Virus record (IMG/VR): IMGVR_UViG_3300045922_000603
Location: 1-30,338 of that record
DNA from: a virus
Strand: one strand, 5' to 3'
Length of the DNA stretch: 30,338 bases
A program made the position numbers and the translations under genes. The notes below the pieces were generated by a model that had not been told where the DNA came from, ran no database searches, and was given only the letters and a program-made list of their open reading frames with translations. Positions 23,920-30,338 of this stretch are shown piece after piece; the first letter of the stretch is position 1, and each line of letters starts with the position of its first letter.

Positions 23920-24194
23920 TTGTGCGTAAGCGTCCATCTGTGACGGTACTTCCGCAGGTCACCTCGTACGTTGACCAGGCGGGGGTTATCATCAACGCAG
24001 CGGGCACCGTGAAGCAGTATATTTCGCCAGCCCCTGCAACCGTACACACGTACGCGCACAACTTAGGACGCAACCCCATCGTCGAGATACAGACGCTGGG
24101 CGGGCTACCGATTGTAACTGATTACGTTGTAACCCCAACCCTTGTAACTGTATATCTGCAAACCCCATTGAGTATCATCATCACTGTAGCATAA
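23898..24194 (+). CDS. Small fibre protein sharing a domain with the tail fibre
   Basis: A 98-residue protein. Its C-terminal half (HNLGRNPIVEIQTLGG and on) resembles the last about 60 residues of the following fibre gene (HNLDTQDIVVSIRKASG), suggesting a duplicated beta domain used in fibre tips. The N-terminal part is low in recognisable signature. It probably belongs to a small complex of receptor-binding proteins. Confidence 0.6.
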   Translation: MPSGNPVIVRKRPSVTVLPQVTSYVDQAGVIINAAGTVKQYISPAPATVHTYAHNLGRNPIVEIQTLGGLPIVTDYVVTPTLVTVYLQTPLSIIITVA

Positions 24195-24197
24195 CCT

Positions 24198-24992
24198 ATG
24201 GCAACGCTCCTCTTAGGTACACTTGATGCCCAAAACGTCGGTAAAATTATTAACCTGCCGAACCCGACGGCAAACGGTGATGCGGCAAATAAAGCATATG
24301 TTGATGCCCTGGTGGAAGGGCTCAATTGGAAGGACAACGTCCGTGTCGCCACGACGGGAAACATAAACCTATCGTCAGCACCCTCTACCATCGACGGGGT
24401 AACGTTAGCGGTAAACGACCGTGTGCTCGTCAAAGACCAGACAACGGCAACGCAAAACGGTATCTATATTTTCAACGGGTCGGGCGCTGCGATGACGCGC
24501 AGCCCCGATGCGAATACAGCTTCAGAGCTGACAAACGCGGTTGTGATTGTTGATGAAGGCACGGCGAACGCGGGGTCGGCATGGCGTCAAACGGTGCCGA
24601 ATCCGACCATCGGGACGGATAACATCACGTTCGAAACGTTCGTTTCGCAGGTCCCCGACGCCAGCGAAACAGTGAAAGGCAAAATCCAAATTGCAACGCA
24701 GGCGGAAGTCAATGCGGGGACGAACGACACCAAAGCGGTAACCCCATTGAAGCTTGCGAACTACCCTGGCATGCTCAAAAAGTATGCCACAACAATAGGG
24801 GATACGTCGAACACGCAATATACGATTACCCATAATCTCGACACACAAGATATCGTTGTCTCTATTCGCAAGGCATCCGGTACCCTCGAAGCCGTCATCG
24901 CTGATTGGACGGTAACGGGGTCGAATACCGTGCAGCTCAACTTCGCGTCACCCCCAGGCAATAATGCAATTCGTGTTGTTGTTATCGGATAA
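24198..24992 (+). CDS. Tail fibre protein
   Basis: A 264-residue protein with the features of phage fibres: NKAYVDA (31-37), a conserved sequence in tail fibre shaft regions, a series of short beta repeats (NGIYIFNGSGAA, SELTNAVVIVDE), a TKAVTPLKL motif (about 177-185) and a C-terminal domain that resembles the preceding small protein. It would form part of the host-recognition apparatus. The C-terminal domain, rather than the shaft, is the probable binding part. Confidence 0.82.
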   Translation: MATLLLGTLDAQNVGKIINLPNPTANGDAANKAYVDALVEGLNWKDNVRVATTGNINLSSAPSTIDGVTLAVNDRVLVKDQTTATQNGIYIFNGSGAAMTRSPDANTASELTNAVVIVDEGTANAGSAWRQTVPNPTIGTDNITFETFVSQVPDASETVKGKIQIATQAEVNAGTNDTKAVTPLKLANYPGMLKKYATTIGDTSNTQYTITHNLDTQDIVVSIRKASGTLEAVIADWTVTGSNTVQLNFASPPGNNAIRVVVIG

Positions 24993-24995
24993 GCT

Positions 24996-25706
24996 ATGGA
25001 CTTCAAGAGCAAAATAAAGCTTCCCGAAGTTACGTCACTTCCGACCCCTTCGAGCGATACCGAAGGCGACGTCCTCAAAAAAGGCGATTCCGTCTATATT
25101 TGTCGCGACTCCCGCTGGCGCAAAATCTATCCACCTGTCAATTGGGGGATCGACGTGCCGCGGTTGTGTGGGTTGACCCCGCAGTATATTGTGTGGCCGC
25201 GGAGTAGTACAACAGCATCAATAACACCAGGTAATACACGGACATTCTATGTGCCTATAGTCGTGCCCTATGGCTGCGTCGTCTCGGCGATAACCATCAA
25301 TGTTACAACAGCTGCAAGTAGTGGCACTAATACCCTCGGCATCTACGACAGCCGGCATCTCAACAACTATTACTACCCATACAACTTATTGCGTAGTGGC
25401 AGTGTAGCCGTCAATTCGACTGGTTTCAAGACTGTCACATTTGGCACGTCACTTGAGTTGCAATCGGGGGAATTGTATTTTTTGGCGCTCAATAATCCGC
25501 TATCTACAAGCTACAACATCACATGCCTATCCAATACTGCTAGTGCCATCGGGCAATATTTTGGCGACACGACAAACAGCTTAGCACCTTGGTGTATAAT
25601 ACGATCAGAGTCAGCACTCTCCAACCCCGCTCCAACGAGCGGTTATTTGACATCAACAGTGATGCCCCTCTTCACGCTTACCCTTAGTGACATCTTCTTG
25701 TATTAG
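24996..25706 (+). CDS. Receptor-binding / fibre tip protein
   Basis: A 236-residue protein. The N-terminus (about 1-48), with GDVLKKGDSVYICRDSRWRK, resembles attachment domains of tail fibres. The rest is beta-rich, with many Ser, Thr, Asn and Tyr residues and no catalytic motif. Codon use is more AT-rich from about 25200 on, which may mark a recently exchanged receptor-binding module. It is the last rightward gene before the terminator. Confidence 0.7.
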   Translation: MDFKSKIKLPEVTSLPTPSSDTEGDVLKKGDSVYICRDSRWRKIYPPVNWGIDVPRLCGLTPQYIVWPRSSTTASITPGNTRTFYVPIVVPYGCVVSAITINVTTAASSGTNTLGIYDSRHLNNYYYPYNLLRSGSVAVNSTGFKTVTFGTSLELQSGELYFLALNNPLSTSYNITCLSNTASAIGQYFGDTTNSLAPWCIIRSESALSNPAPTSGYLTSTVMPLFTLTLSDIFLY

Positions 25707-25724
25707 CCGCGCCCACGCAAACAA

Positions 25725-25749
25725 AACGGCGCCCGTTGAAGGCGCCGTT
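25725..25749 (-). terminator. Convergent intrinsic terminator
   Basis: AACGGCGCC (25725-25733) pairs perfectly with GGCGCCGTT (25741-25749) around a 7-base loop. In the leftward direction the stem is followed by TTGTTTG, so it is a good terminator for the early operon; rightward the T-tract is weak. It sits between the ends of the two convergent transcription units. Confidence 0.85.
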
Positions 25750-25790
25750 GCAGCATGGGTGAAGAGGAGCGCTCCCCTCGTGTGCCTCCC

Positions 25791-26231
25791 CTAACCTGCG
25801 GTTGGACCATTGTCGACGTGGATTCGGGAGCCGATCCCAAATATACAGCTGCCGCCAATTGTGACTTTCCAGTACAAGATCGTCTCCTTGCCGAATTCGC
25901 AGAAAGATGAGATTACAGACCAACTGTGTATCACGCATGAATTACCAAATCGGCAATGCTTGCCAAAGATGCAGCTGAAGCCAAACTTACACTTATCGCC
26001 AAAGACACAGCCGCGTCCAAAAATGCAGCGGTCTCCGAATTGGCAGTTCTTTCCGAATTTGCAGCCATAACTAAAATGCGTATCATCGGCGAAAATACAG
26101 TCGTTGGCGAAATGCGTATATTTCGGGAACTCACTTATCTCGGAGTAGTCCCCCATTGGGCAGAATATGCCTCCATCTTTGAGACGACGGAATTTTTTTA
26201 GGTCGTCTTCTGTATACTTTTTGAGATTCAT
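25791..26231 (-). CDS. Cysteine-ladder hexapeptide beta-helix protein 2
   Basis: A 146-residue protein. Cysteines fall exactly every six residues at 57, 63, 69, 75, 81, 87, 93 and 99, with further in-register cysteines at 45, 111 and 129. The repeat is C-x-F-G-x-x, which is the left-handed beta-helix hexapeptide [LIV]-[GAED]-x-x-[STAV]-x with Phe and Cys in the two inward positions. It has an N-terminal helix and FCPMGDYSEI, shared with its paralogue upstream. ATGA-coupled start with a strong GAGGAGG ribosome site; the frame is open to 26276. Similar Cys/Phe/Gly-repeat proteins are known to me from gut phages, without an established function. Metal binding, disulphide ladders and protein mimicry are all possible. 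Confidence 0.8.
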   Translation of the reverse strand: MNLKKYTEDDLKKFRRLKDGGIFCPMGDYSEISEFPKYTHFANDCIFADDTHFSYGCKFGKNCQFGDRCIFGRGCVFGDKCKFGFSCIFGKHCRFGNSCVIHSWSVISSFCEFGKETILYWKVTIGGSCIFGIGSRIHVDNGPTAG

Positions 26232-26788
26232 TGCCCTGCCTCCTCGTTGTTGAAGTAGATAGGTCCGCGTGACCATGCGGCTGATGAGTCACTAAAACCG
26301 AGATAAAGTACACTATTGATCCCAAATCGGCAACTTCTACCAAATTGGCAACCACAATACAACACCGTCGATTCGCCAAATGTACAGTTGTCACCGATAG
26401 TACTCCATTTGCCAATTGTGCAATTGTCGCCAAAGACGCAATGATTGCCGATGTGGCTTTCTCCACCTATCTTAGCACCGTCACTTATCACGCATCCGTC
26501 ACCAAAAGCTACGTTGTAGCCAAATTTACAGTTCTTACCAAACCTGCAATTTTTACCAAACGACGTGGCGTGTTCAAACGTGCAATTATCGCCAAATGAG
26601 CAATTATCGCCGAAAAGGCAAGTATGTGTAAACTCTGTATCCGCGCCAAATATGCAATTGTCGGCAAAATCGCAGCTCTCCTCAAACTTATGTATAAAGC
26701 TGTAATCACCTGATGGGCAATTGCGCCAACCGATGTCAAAAGTATCGTGAGGAAGCTTGTCAAAGTCAAAATGTGTGTATCTCTTCAT
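26228..26788 (-). CDS. Cysteine-ladder hexapeptide beta-helix protein 1
   Basis: A 186-residue paralogue of the next gene. It starts with FDKLPHDTF and NCPSGDYSFI (23-32), then carries an unbroken six-residue register from 39 to 159 with Cys at 39, 45, 57, 63, 69, 81, 87, 99, 117, 123, 135, 147 and 153 and with T, V, A or S at the remaining steps. F-G pairs follow the cysteines. At 18 residues per turn this would be about seven coils of a left-handed beta-helix, with no acyltransferase-type active site recognisable. It starts within the preceding stop (ATGA) and has an AGAGGTG ribosome site. The last two genes of the early operon encode these paralogues. Confidence 0.82.
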   Translation of the reverse strand: MKRYTHFDFDKLPHDTFDIGWRNCPSGDYSFIHKFEESCDFADNCIFGADTEFTHTCLFGDNCSFGDNCTFEHATSFGKNCRFGKNCKFGYNVAFGDGCVISDGAKIGGESHIGNHCVFGDNCTIGKWSTIGDNCTFGESTVLYCGCQFGRSCRFGINSVLYLGFSDSSAAWSRGPIYFNNEEAGQ

Positions 26789-27030
26789 TGCTGCACCTCT
26801 TGAGTAGTGACCGTCGTCGGTGGCAATGTAACGCCGTCTGCATAACGCAGCACCTCATCAATCCCAGCTGCCTTCAAGGCTTGGGCAATAAGAGCAAGAT
26901 CGTTGGGCGTTGGAGTCCCATAGCGTCGACGGGTAATTATGTTCGACCGCTCTTTCTTTGGGACACCAATTGCTTTGAGCATTGGTTCGAGTTTCAACAT
27001 GTACAGGCAATTTTGGATATTAGCATCCAT
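26785..27030 (-). CDS. Small Cro-like or HTH-like protein
   Basis: An 81-residue protein. The region ERSNIITRRRYGTPTPNDLALIAQALKAAG (27-56) has the layout of a small DNA-binding helix-turn-helix: a basic recognition-like turn followed by a helix ending in LKAAGID. Evidence is weak, and a regulator of the early operon is only a possibility. A GAGGTG ribosome site precedes the start; the gene ends in an ATGA overlap with the first beta-helix gene. Confidence 0.5.
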   Translation of the reverse strand: MDANIQNCLYMLKLEPMLKAIGVPKKERSNIITRRRYGTPTPNDLALIAQALKAAGIDEVLRYADGVTLPPTTVTTQEVQQ

Positions 27031-27031
27031 T

Positions 27032-27232
27032 TTAGCACCTCGAATATAAGGTTAGACATACAAGTAGCAGTACAATAAGGGTAATTGTTATGTTCAGTCG
27101 CATTTGTTCGGCACGCTTTTTGCGGCGTTGGAGTTCGAATACCTCTTTCAGTTCGTCAATGGCTTCAGCGTGTTCGCGTTGTTGTTGTAGCCATTCGGGC
27201 AGCACTTCGATAGTTCCATCGTAGCGGTTCAT
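27032..27232 (-). CDS. Small tail-anchored membrane protein
   Basis: A 66-residue protein: a charged, mostly helical N-terminus (EWLQQQREHAEAIDELKEVF, likely a coiled coil), a basic stop-transfer stretch (QRRKKRAEQ) and one C-terminal membrane helix (LNITITLIVLLLVCLTLY). The ATG at 27232 follows GGAGGCTACGGAG and is ATGA-coupled, so it is preferred over an ATG at 27247. Such proteins can act at the host membrane early in infection; the function is unknown. Confidence 0.65.
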   Translation of the reverse strand: MNRYDGTIEVLPEWLQQQREHAEAIDELKEVFELQRRKKRAEQMRLNITITLIVLLLVCLTLYSRC

Positions 27233-27447
27233 CTCCGTAGCCTCCATTGTATACCTTTCATCATTCGATAGACTTCGATTGCTTCGCCTAAGGCGACGTC
27301 GCTTGCTATATCTTTGGCTTCATCGGGGGCGATGCCGCGTTCGGTTAGTTCGACTTTGAGCCGCCGATAGATCATCACCCGCAGGCGTTCAACGCCGTTA
27401 CCGATAGCGTTGTCAAGTTGGTACGGTTTTTGTGGTGTTAGTCGCAT
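27229..27447 (-). CDS. Small unknown early protein
   Basis: A 72-residue protein, predicted helical and basic, with NGVERLRVMIYRRLKVEL and DEAKDIASDVALGEAIEVY. The ATG at 27447 is preceded by CGGAGGACTGACC, a clear ribosome site; the frame is open to 27513. It is ATGA-coupled to the membrane gene that follows. Not recognised; its lengths and neighbours suggest a small host-modifying or replication accessory protein. Confidence 0.65.
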   Translation of the reverse strand: MRLTPQKPYQLDNAIGNGVERLRVMIYRRLKVELTERGIAPDEAKDIASDVALGEAIEVYRMMKGIQWRLRR

Positions 27448-27449
27448 GG

Positions 27450-27725
27450 TCAGTCCTCCGTCGATAATAGTATATGTACTTCTTTTGTGCCTTCGCCATT
27501 GCAAAGTGGGCATTCAACTTCTTCATTTGGCGGAGGTGAATCGTAACCTTGACTGCTCCACCATAACCGATATTCTGATTCGGGGAGCATATTGCCTTTC
27601 GTCCCGAATTGCTGCCAGTATCGAGCCCAGGCCGGATGCTGAATTATTCCTGTGCCTTTACAGTCAGGGCATTCGATCAGTGCATTGACTTCTATAGCTT
27701 TTAGTTTTCCAAGACCGATTTCCAT
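27450..27725 (-). CDS. Cys4 zinc protein (DnaJ-like zinc knuckles)
   Basis: A 91-residue protein with two knuckles, CPDCKGTG (19-26) and CPLCNGEG (72-79). CxxCxGxG is the zinc-binding unit of DnaJ-type zinc fingers. Two such knuckles, separated by a Trp-rich middle (ARYWQQF, RLWWSS), could bind one zinc ion. No J-domain is present, so it is not a DnaJ chaperone; nucleic-acid or protein binding is likely. A strong ribosome site, GGAGGACTAAAA, precedes the ATG. Confidence 0.7.
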   Translation of the reverse strand: MEIGLGKLKAIEVNALIECPDCKGTGIIQHPAWARYWQQFGTKGNMLPESEYRLWWSSQGYDSPPPNEEVECPLCNGEGTKEVHILLSTED

Positions 27726-27727
27726 TT

Positions 27728-28690
27728 TTAGTCCTCCAGATATAGTTTGTACTCTGTTTTTGTACCGCCAGGGACATAATAGGCTTCGTATAGTTCTGGC
27801 TTTTCCGCTTTCAGACGTTTCGCGTCCACGCGACCAGGCAATTTGCGTTCGCGTGCCTCTGCAAGTAGCGTGCCATCAGGCATCGTTAGGCGTTCGGGGT
27901 AGCCGTACATAGCTACAAGCTCATCGACCAGTGCATCCCGCATTTTCTCGAGCGCAGTTAGCGTCTCTTGTATAGCTTCAATTTGCGTCTCTAATTTTCG
28001 CAGGTCTTCAACACGATAGACGTGTTCAGACAGCAGCGCGTCAGTCGTTCCGGACTTGATTGCTTCTGGTTCGATATTCTTATGTGACCGCGGCGGCTCT
28101 TTGCCCGTCGCGATGTAGTTCACCCAGAACTCGTGGCACGCTGAATTGACCGCCGACCATAGTTCCCGCACGTCATCCCAAAAGACGTCGAATTCCGTAT
28201 ACCGCATTGCCGCAAGGTACACCACGCGGGCGGCGGTCTGCTCGTGGACGAACATTTGGCACGCAATTTGCGCAAGGTAGTACGGGGGGACTTCGGTGAC
28301 GCTTCGGGCACTTGTTTTTGCCTCGATGATCATTCGATGCTTGGCGTCGTAGCCGTCAATCGTTGCGCGATAAATATCGCGGTGCTTCTGCAGCTGTCGG
28401 CTACCGACTTCGACCCCGTGACGGCGCTGATAGATTTCGAGGATATCGTCTTCAAGTAGCGTGCCAATTTCCATGGCTTCGGTTGGTTGGGTTTCCTGTC
28501 CCTTCACGATTGCCGCCCAGACGTCACGCGGGGTTTGCCACGGGGATAGCCCCGCAACGGCAGCGACTTGGCTGGCGCCGATGTACTTTTTCTCAGTGTC
28601 GTCGAGCTTAGCAAGTAGCGATTCCGCCTCGGCAAGCTGCTCATCTAACTTTCGCCTCTCTTCTTCGTAGCTCTTATATACCAAGTTCAT
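27728..28690 (-). CDS. YqaJ-like recombination exonuclease
   Basis: A 320-residue protein of the YqaJ/lambda-exonuclease-like PDDEXK group, which resects DNA ends to expose a strand for annealing. Visible signatures are GASQVAAVAGLSPW (38-51), E80 in GTLLEDD, D112 in IDGYD and E123-x-K125 in IEAKTSA, the core E-D-ExK arrangement. A C-terminal coiled coil (about 230-268) may mediate oligomerisation. Starting at 28690 (ribosome site AGAGGAA) gives the full domain. It is ATGA-coupled to the annealing-protein gene, the usual phage recombinase pair. Confidence 0.87.
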   Translation of the reverse strand: MNLVYKSYEEERRKLDEQLAEAESLLAKLDDTEKKYIGASQVAAVAGLSPWQTPRDVWAAIVKGQETQPTEAMEIGTLLEDDILEIYQRRHGVEVGSRQLQKHRDIYRATIDGYDAKHRMIIEAKTSARSVTEVPPYYLAQIACQMFVHEQTAARVVYLAAMRYTEFDVFWDDVRELWSAVNSACHEFWVNYIATGKEPPRSHKNIEPEAIKSGTTDALLSEHVYRVEDLRKLETQIEAIQETLTALEKMRDALVDELVAMYGYPERLTMPDGTLLAEARERKLPGRVDAKRLKAEKPELYEAYYVPGGTKTEYKLYLED

Positions 28691-29475
28691 AGTAATTCCT
28701 CTTGTTTTGGTTCGACATTTTTCGCTTGCTTCGGCTCGACGTTCGGCAGCGCTTTCAATCGCGTGATCATGCTCGAGGCGATCGCTTTCGAGGGCGGCTC
28801 GATGTATTCGACGCCCTTCTGTTGGCACAGTGTTTGCAGTAATTTGATCTGCGCTTCGGTCGCGGGGGGTTCGTTCGGTTGTGATTGTTGTTGTTGCTGC
28901 CGAGGTAGGTCGCTAAACGGGTCTTCTTCGTATCGGTATTCCGACCCTACAACGGTTCGGTCTGTATCTTCACCGGCGACGGCGATGCCGGTGACCGCTA
29001 AGAATGTAATTCGGCAACCGGTTGTGCGGGCGGACACATGCAGGGCACGGGCAGACATGTAGTCTCCCGATTCCAGTGGGCAGGTGAACGTTGCGGTCTC
29101 TGAATGCCCGTCGCGATGGACGAGTCGGCAAGTTGTCTCGACGCCTTGTTCGGTTGCGCGGTGCTCCCAGGACCAGCTGAAGCCGTGTTTCGTCAGCACG
29201 GGACCAGCGACCGCGATAAGGTGATCGAGCGATGCGTAAGTGTACTGATAGGCGTCCCCCGTTCGACGGCTTTTGATTCGCGCCGTTCGGTTCGGGGCGA
29301 TAACGCCAATTTCGGCTAATGCAGCCGCTTTTGCCTCGCGGTATGCTTGCTGCGCAAGGTACCGGTCGACCTGGATTTTTAGGTCGATTAGTTTCTGCAG
29401 GGCTTCCACGTTGCCGGTCTTTGACTGGTCGGCAATAACCTGCAGCAAGTCCAGTTGTTGTTTTTGGGGATGCAT
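28687..29475 (-). CDS. ERF-like single-strand annealing protein
   Basis: A 262-residue protein likely to pair complementary single strands in phage recombination. YTYASLDHLI (78-87) followed by a KHGFSWSWE strand and, later, TGIAVAGEDTDRTV (about 162-175) fit ERF-type proteins. A Gln-rich hinge (about 193-202) leads to a small C-terminal helical domain (TEAQIKLLQTLCQQKG). Its partner exonuclease gene is coupled by ATGA. No clear ribosome site precedes 29475 and there is a 34-nt gap from the upstream gene, so translation is probably from the early leftward mRNA. Confidence 0.78.
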   Translation of the reverse strand: MHPQKQQLDLLQVIADQSKTGNVEALQKLIDLKIQVDRYLAQQAYREAKAAALAEIGVIAPNRTARIKSRRTGDAYQYTYASLDHLIAVAGPVLTKHGFSWSWEHRATEQGVETTCRLVHRDGHSETATFTCPLESGDYMSARALHVSARTTGCRITFLAVTGIAVAGEDTDRTVVGSEYRYEEDPFSDLPRQQQQQSQPNEPPATEAQIKLLQTLCQQKGVEYIEPPSKAIASSMITRLKALPNVEPKQAKNVEPKQEELL

Positions 29476-29509
29476 AGGTATATAGGATTATGGTTTGACA
29501 TACTTTGGG

Positions 29510-29803
29510 CTAATTATGCCCTGGTTTTCGCATTTGTTCGAGCATCATTTGACAAGCTTTGAGCGCGGTGATGACGTCACGTGATAGCCATTTTGCATAC
29601 GCGTCCATCGCGGGCGTGTCGGGCGGCGGTGGAACAACGTCTTCGTAGATGTACCGCTCGTAGCGCCCGAAGGGTGACTTATCACTTGGGTGGTAGGCGA
29701 TCTGCACCTCCTCGTCCCCGACCCAGAGCCATCCGTCATCAGAGACGTAGGCTACCAGGTCGGGTCGATTCAAGTCGCGGCGTAGTTCGATGCGGTATTT
29801 CAT
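29510..29803 (-). CDS. Small unknown early protein
   Basis: A 97-residue protein beginning MKYRIELRRDLNRPD. It contains an aromatic, acidic middle (DDGWLWVGDEEVQI), a Pro-rich turn (VPPPPDTP) and a C-terminal helix (AKWLSRDVITALKACQMML). It overlaps the preceding gene by ATGA. The function is unknown, although position suggests an early host-takeover or recombination accessory role. Confidence 0.62.
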   Translation of the reverse strand: MKYRIELRRDLNRPDLVAYVSDDGWLWVGDEEVQIAYHPSDKSPFGRYERYIYEDVVPPPPDTPAMDAYAKWLSRDVITALKACQMMLEQMRKPGHN

Positions 29804-30231
29804 TCCTGTTCTTGTTGTTCTTGTTCGTAACCCACAGTTGCTAACGACCGCTGTTGTGCAATTTCGCGAATTTCGGTGTAATTGGTGCAGTACAAGAAAT
29901 AATTCAAAGGCATAGCAGACACGTAGAAAATATCACCTACGTCTTCTCTGATACAATCTACCATCTCACGTACCGTCGCCTTACCATCGTGCTCAAAAAC
30001 CTGCCAATCAGTCTCAATGATAGCATCAAGTGGGTAATCTTGAATCTCAACGGGGACGCCGATAATAACCAGCGCGGCTACCCAAGTCGGATCATCGAGG
30101 CAGTATATGTAGTTTCGATCAGCATGACAGCGGAGGATTACCTCGTCTCCTGTGCTATCGACCGCAACTGCGCGGTCTAACATATCCGACCAGCGGTCGG
30201 GATCGGGGCGGTGGACAGTTAGAAGTAACAT
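29800..30231 (-). CDS. First gene of the early leftward operon, unknown
   Basis: A 143-residue protein from the ATG at 30231, preceded by AGGTG. An ATG at 30258 is also possible and would add nine residues, leaving a 36-nt leader from the promoter. The sequence is rich in Asp, Val and Tyr (DEVILRCHADRNYIYCLDD) and ends in an acidic Gln/Glu tail. Strand and helix alternate; no family is recognised. Because its start lies in the terminal repeat, it crosses the closure point of the genome. Confidence 0.68.
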   Translation of the reverse strand: MLLLTVHRPDPDRWSDMLDRAVAVDSTGDEVILRCHADRNYIYCLDDPTWVAALVIIGVPVEIQDYPLDAIIETDWQVFEHDGKATVREMVDCIREDVGDIFYVSAMPLNYFLYCTNYTEIREIAQQRSLATVGYEQEQQEQE

Positions 30232-30338
30232 GGGGCACCTATAGGATTGGTTGTACATACTTGGCGTTGACCGCCGTTTTTGTTTTCAATCTCTACAACG
30301 CAAAAATACGAAACTTATTTTGAATATTCAAGCAAAAT
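30183..30338. repeat. Terminal direct repeat, right copy
   Basis: Second copy of the terminal repeat, matching 1-156 at 154 of 156 positions. It contains the 5' end of the leftmost early gene and its promoter. Because the same coding start appears at both ends, the non-redundant genome is about 30,182 bp. Confidence 0.93.
30301..30331 (-). promoter_or_regulatory. Leftward early promoter (right terminal copy)
   Basis: On the minus strand TTG (30331-30329), 20 nt, TATTTTTG (30308-30301). It is the first in-window promoter of the early operon, about 43-70 nt before the two possible starts. The base just upstream of the -7 box (30309) is one of the two that differ between the terminal copies. 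Confidence 0.72.

Noticed and set aside
25766-25775. GGAGCGCTCC palindrome as a second terminator
   Set aside because: It is short and has no loop or T-tract; the adjacent 9-bp hairpin is sufficient.
26228-26788. Hexapeptide acyltransferase
   Set aside because: No catalytic His loop or acyl-CoA site pattern; the inward positions are Cys and Phe rather than aliphatic residues.
27450-27725. DnaJ chaperone
   Set aside because: It has two CxxCxGxG knuckles but no J-domain and only 91 residues.

Overview
The window looks like one complete small tailed-phage genome (Caudoviricetes, most likely a siphovirus). The first 156 bases (1-156) recur at the end (30183-30338) with only two mismatches. The same gene start lies in both copies, so the sequence is best read as a circle, or a terminally redundant linear molecule, of about 30.2 kb. 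The host is probably a Gram-negative member of the Bacteroidota/Chlorobiota group. Eight promoter-like sites at seven loci (one locus is present in both terminal copies) match the Bacteroidota pattern TTG-20 nt-TAnnTTTG, each with exactly 20 nt between the boxes. Late genes lack Shine-Dalgarno sites, the virion proteins resemble those I know from Bacteroidota phages, and a spanin implies an outer membrane. No rRNA, tRNA, CRISPR array or insertion sequence was seen.

Layout. Positions 1-506 form a control region: a diverged direct repeat with a period of 156 bp, leftward promoters and a rightward promoter. Rightward transcription starts with an accessory and replication block (507-5568): a D12-class adenine methyltransferase, a tyrosine recombinase, an unknown protein, a degenerate RecA-fold protein, a winged-helix protein that may be the replication initiator, an HNH endonuclease and a PDDEXK nuclease. 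From 5551 the virion genes follow: tail terminator-like protein, small and large terminase, head-tail completion, tail tip, tail hub and a 1224-residue tape measure. A hairpin at 16331-16350 and a new promoter at 16475-16505 then lead to an AT-rich accessory gene and the head block: XkdF-like protease, scaffold-like protein, major capsid, tail tube, portal and connector. The lysis genes (two membrane proteins, endolysin, one-piece spanin) and the tail fibres end at 25706.

A strong intrinsic terminator (25725-25749) separates this from a leftward early operon (30231 down to 25791). It encodes two unknown proteins, an ERF-like annealing protein, a YqaJ-like exonuclease, a Cys4 zinc protein, three small proteins and two paralogous cysteine-rich hexapeptide beta-helix proteins. 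Many neighbouring genes share 4-base ATGA stop/start overlaps, so translation is probably coupled.

The most unusual points are the twin cysteine-ladder beta-helix proteins, the control region whose repeat period equals the terminal repeat length, the permuted order of head and tail genes, the one-piece spanin next to an endolysin whose export signal is read out of frame from the holin-like gene, and the lack of any recognisable polymerase, primase or helicase.
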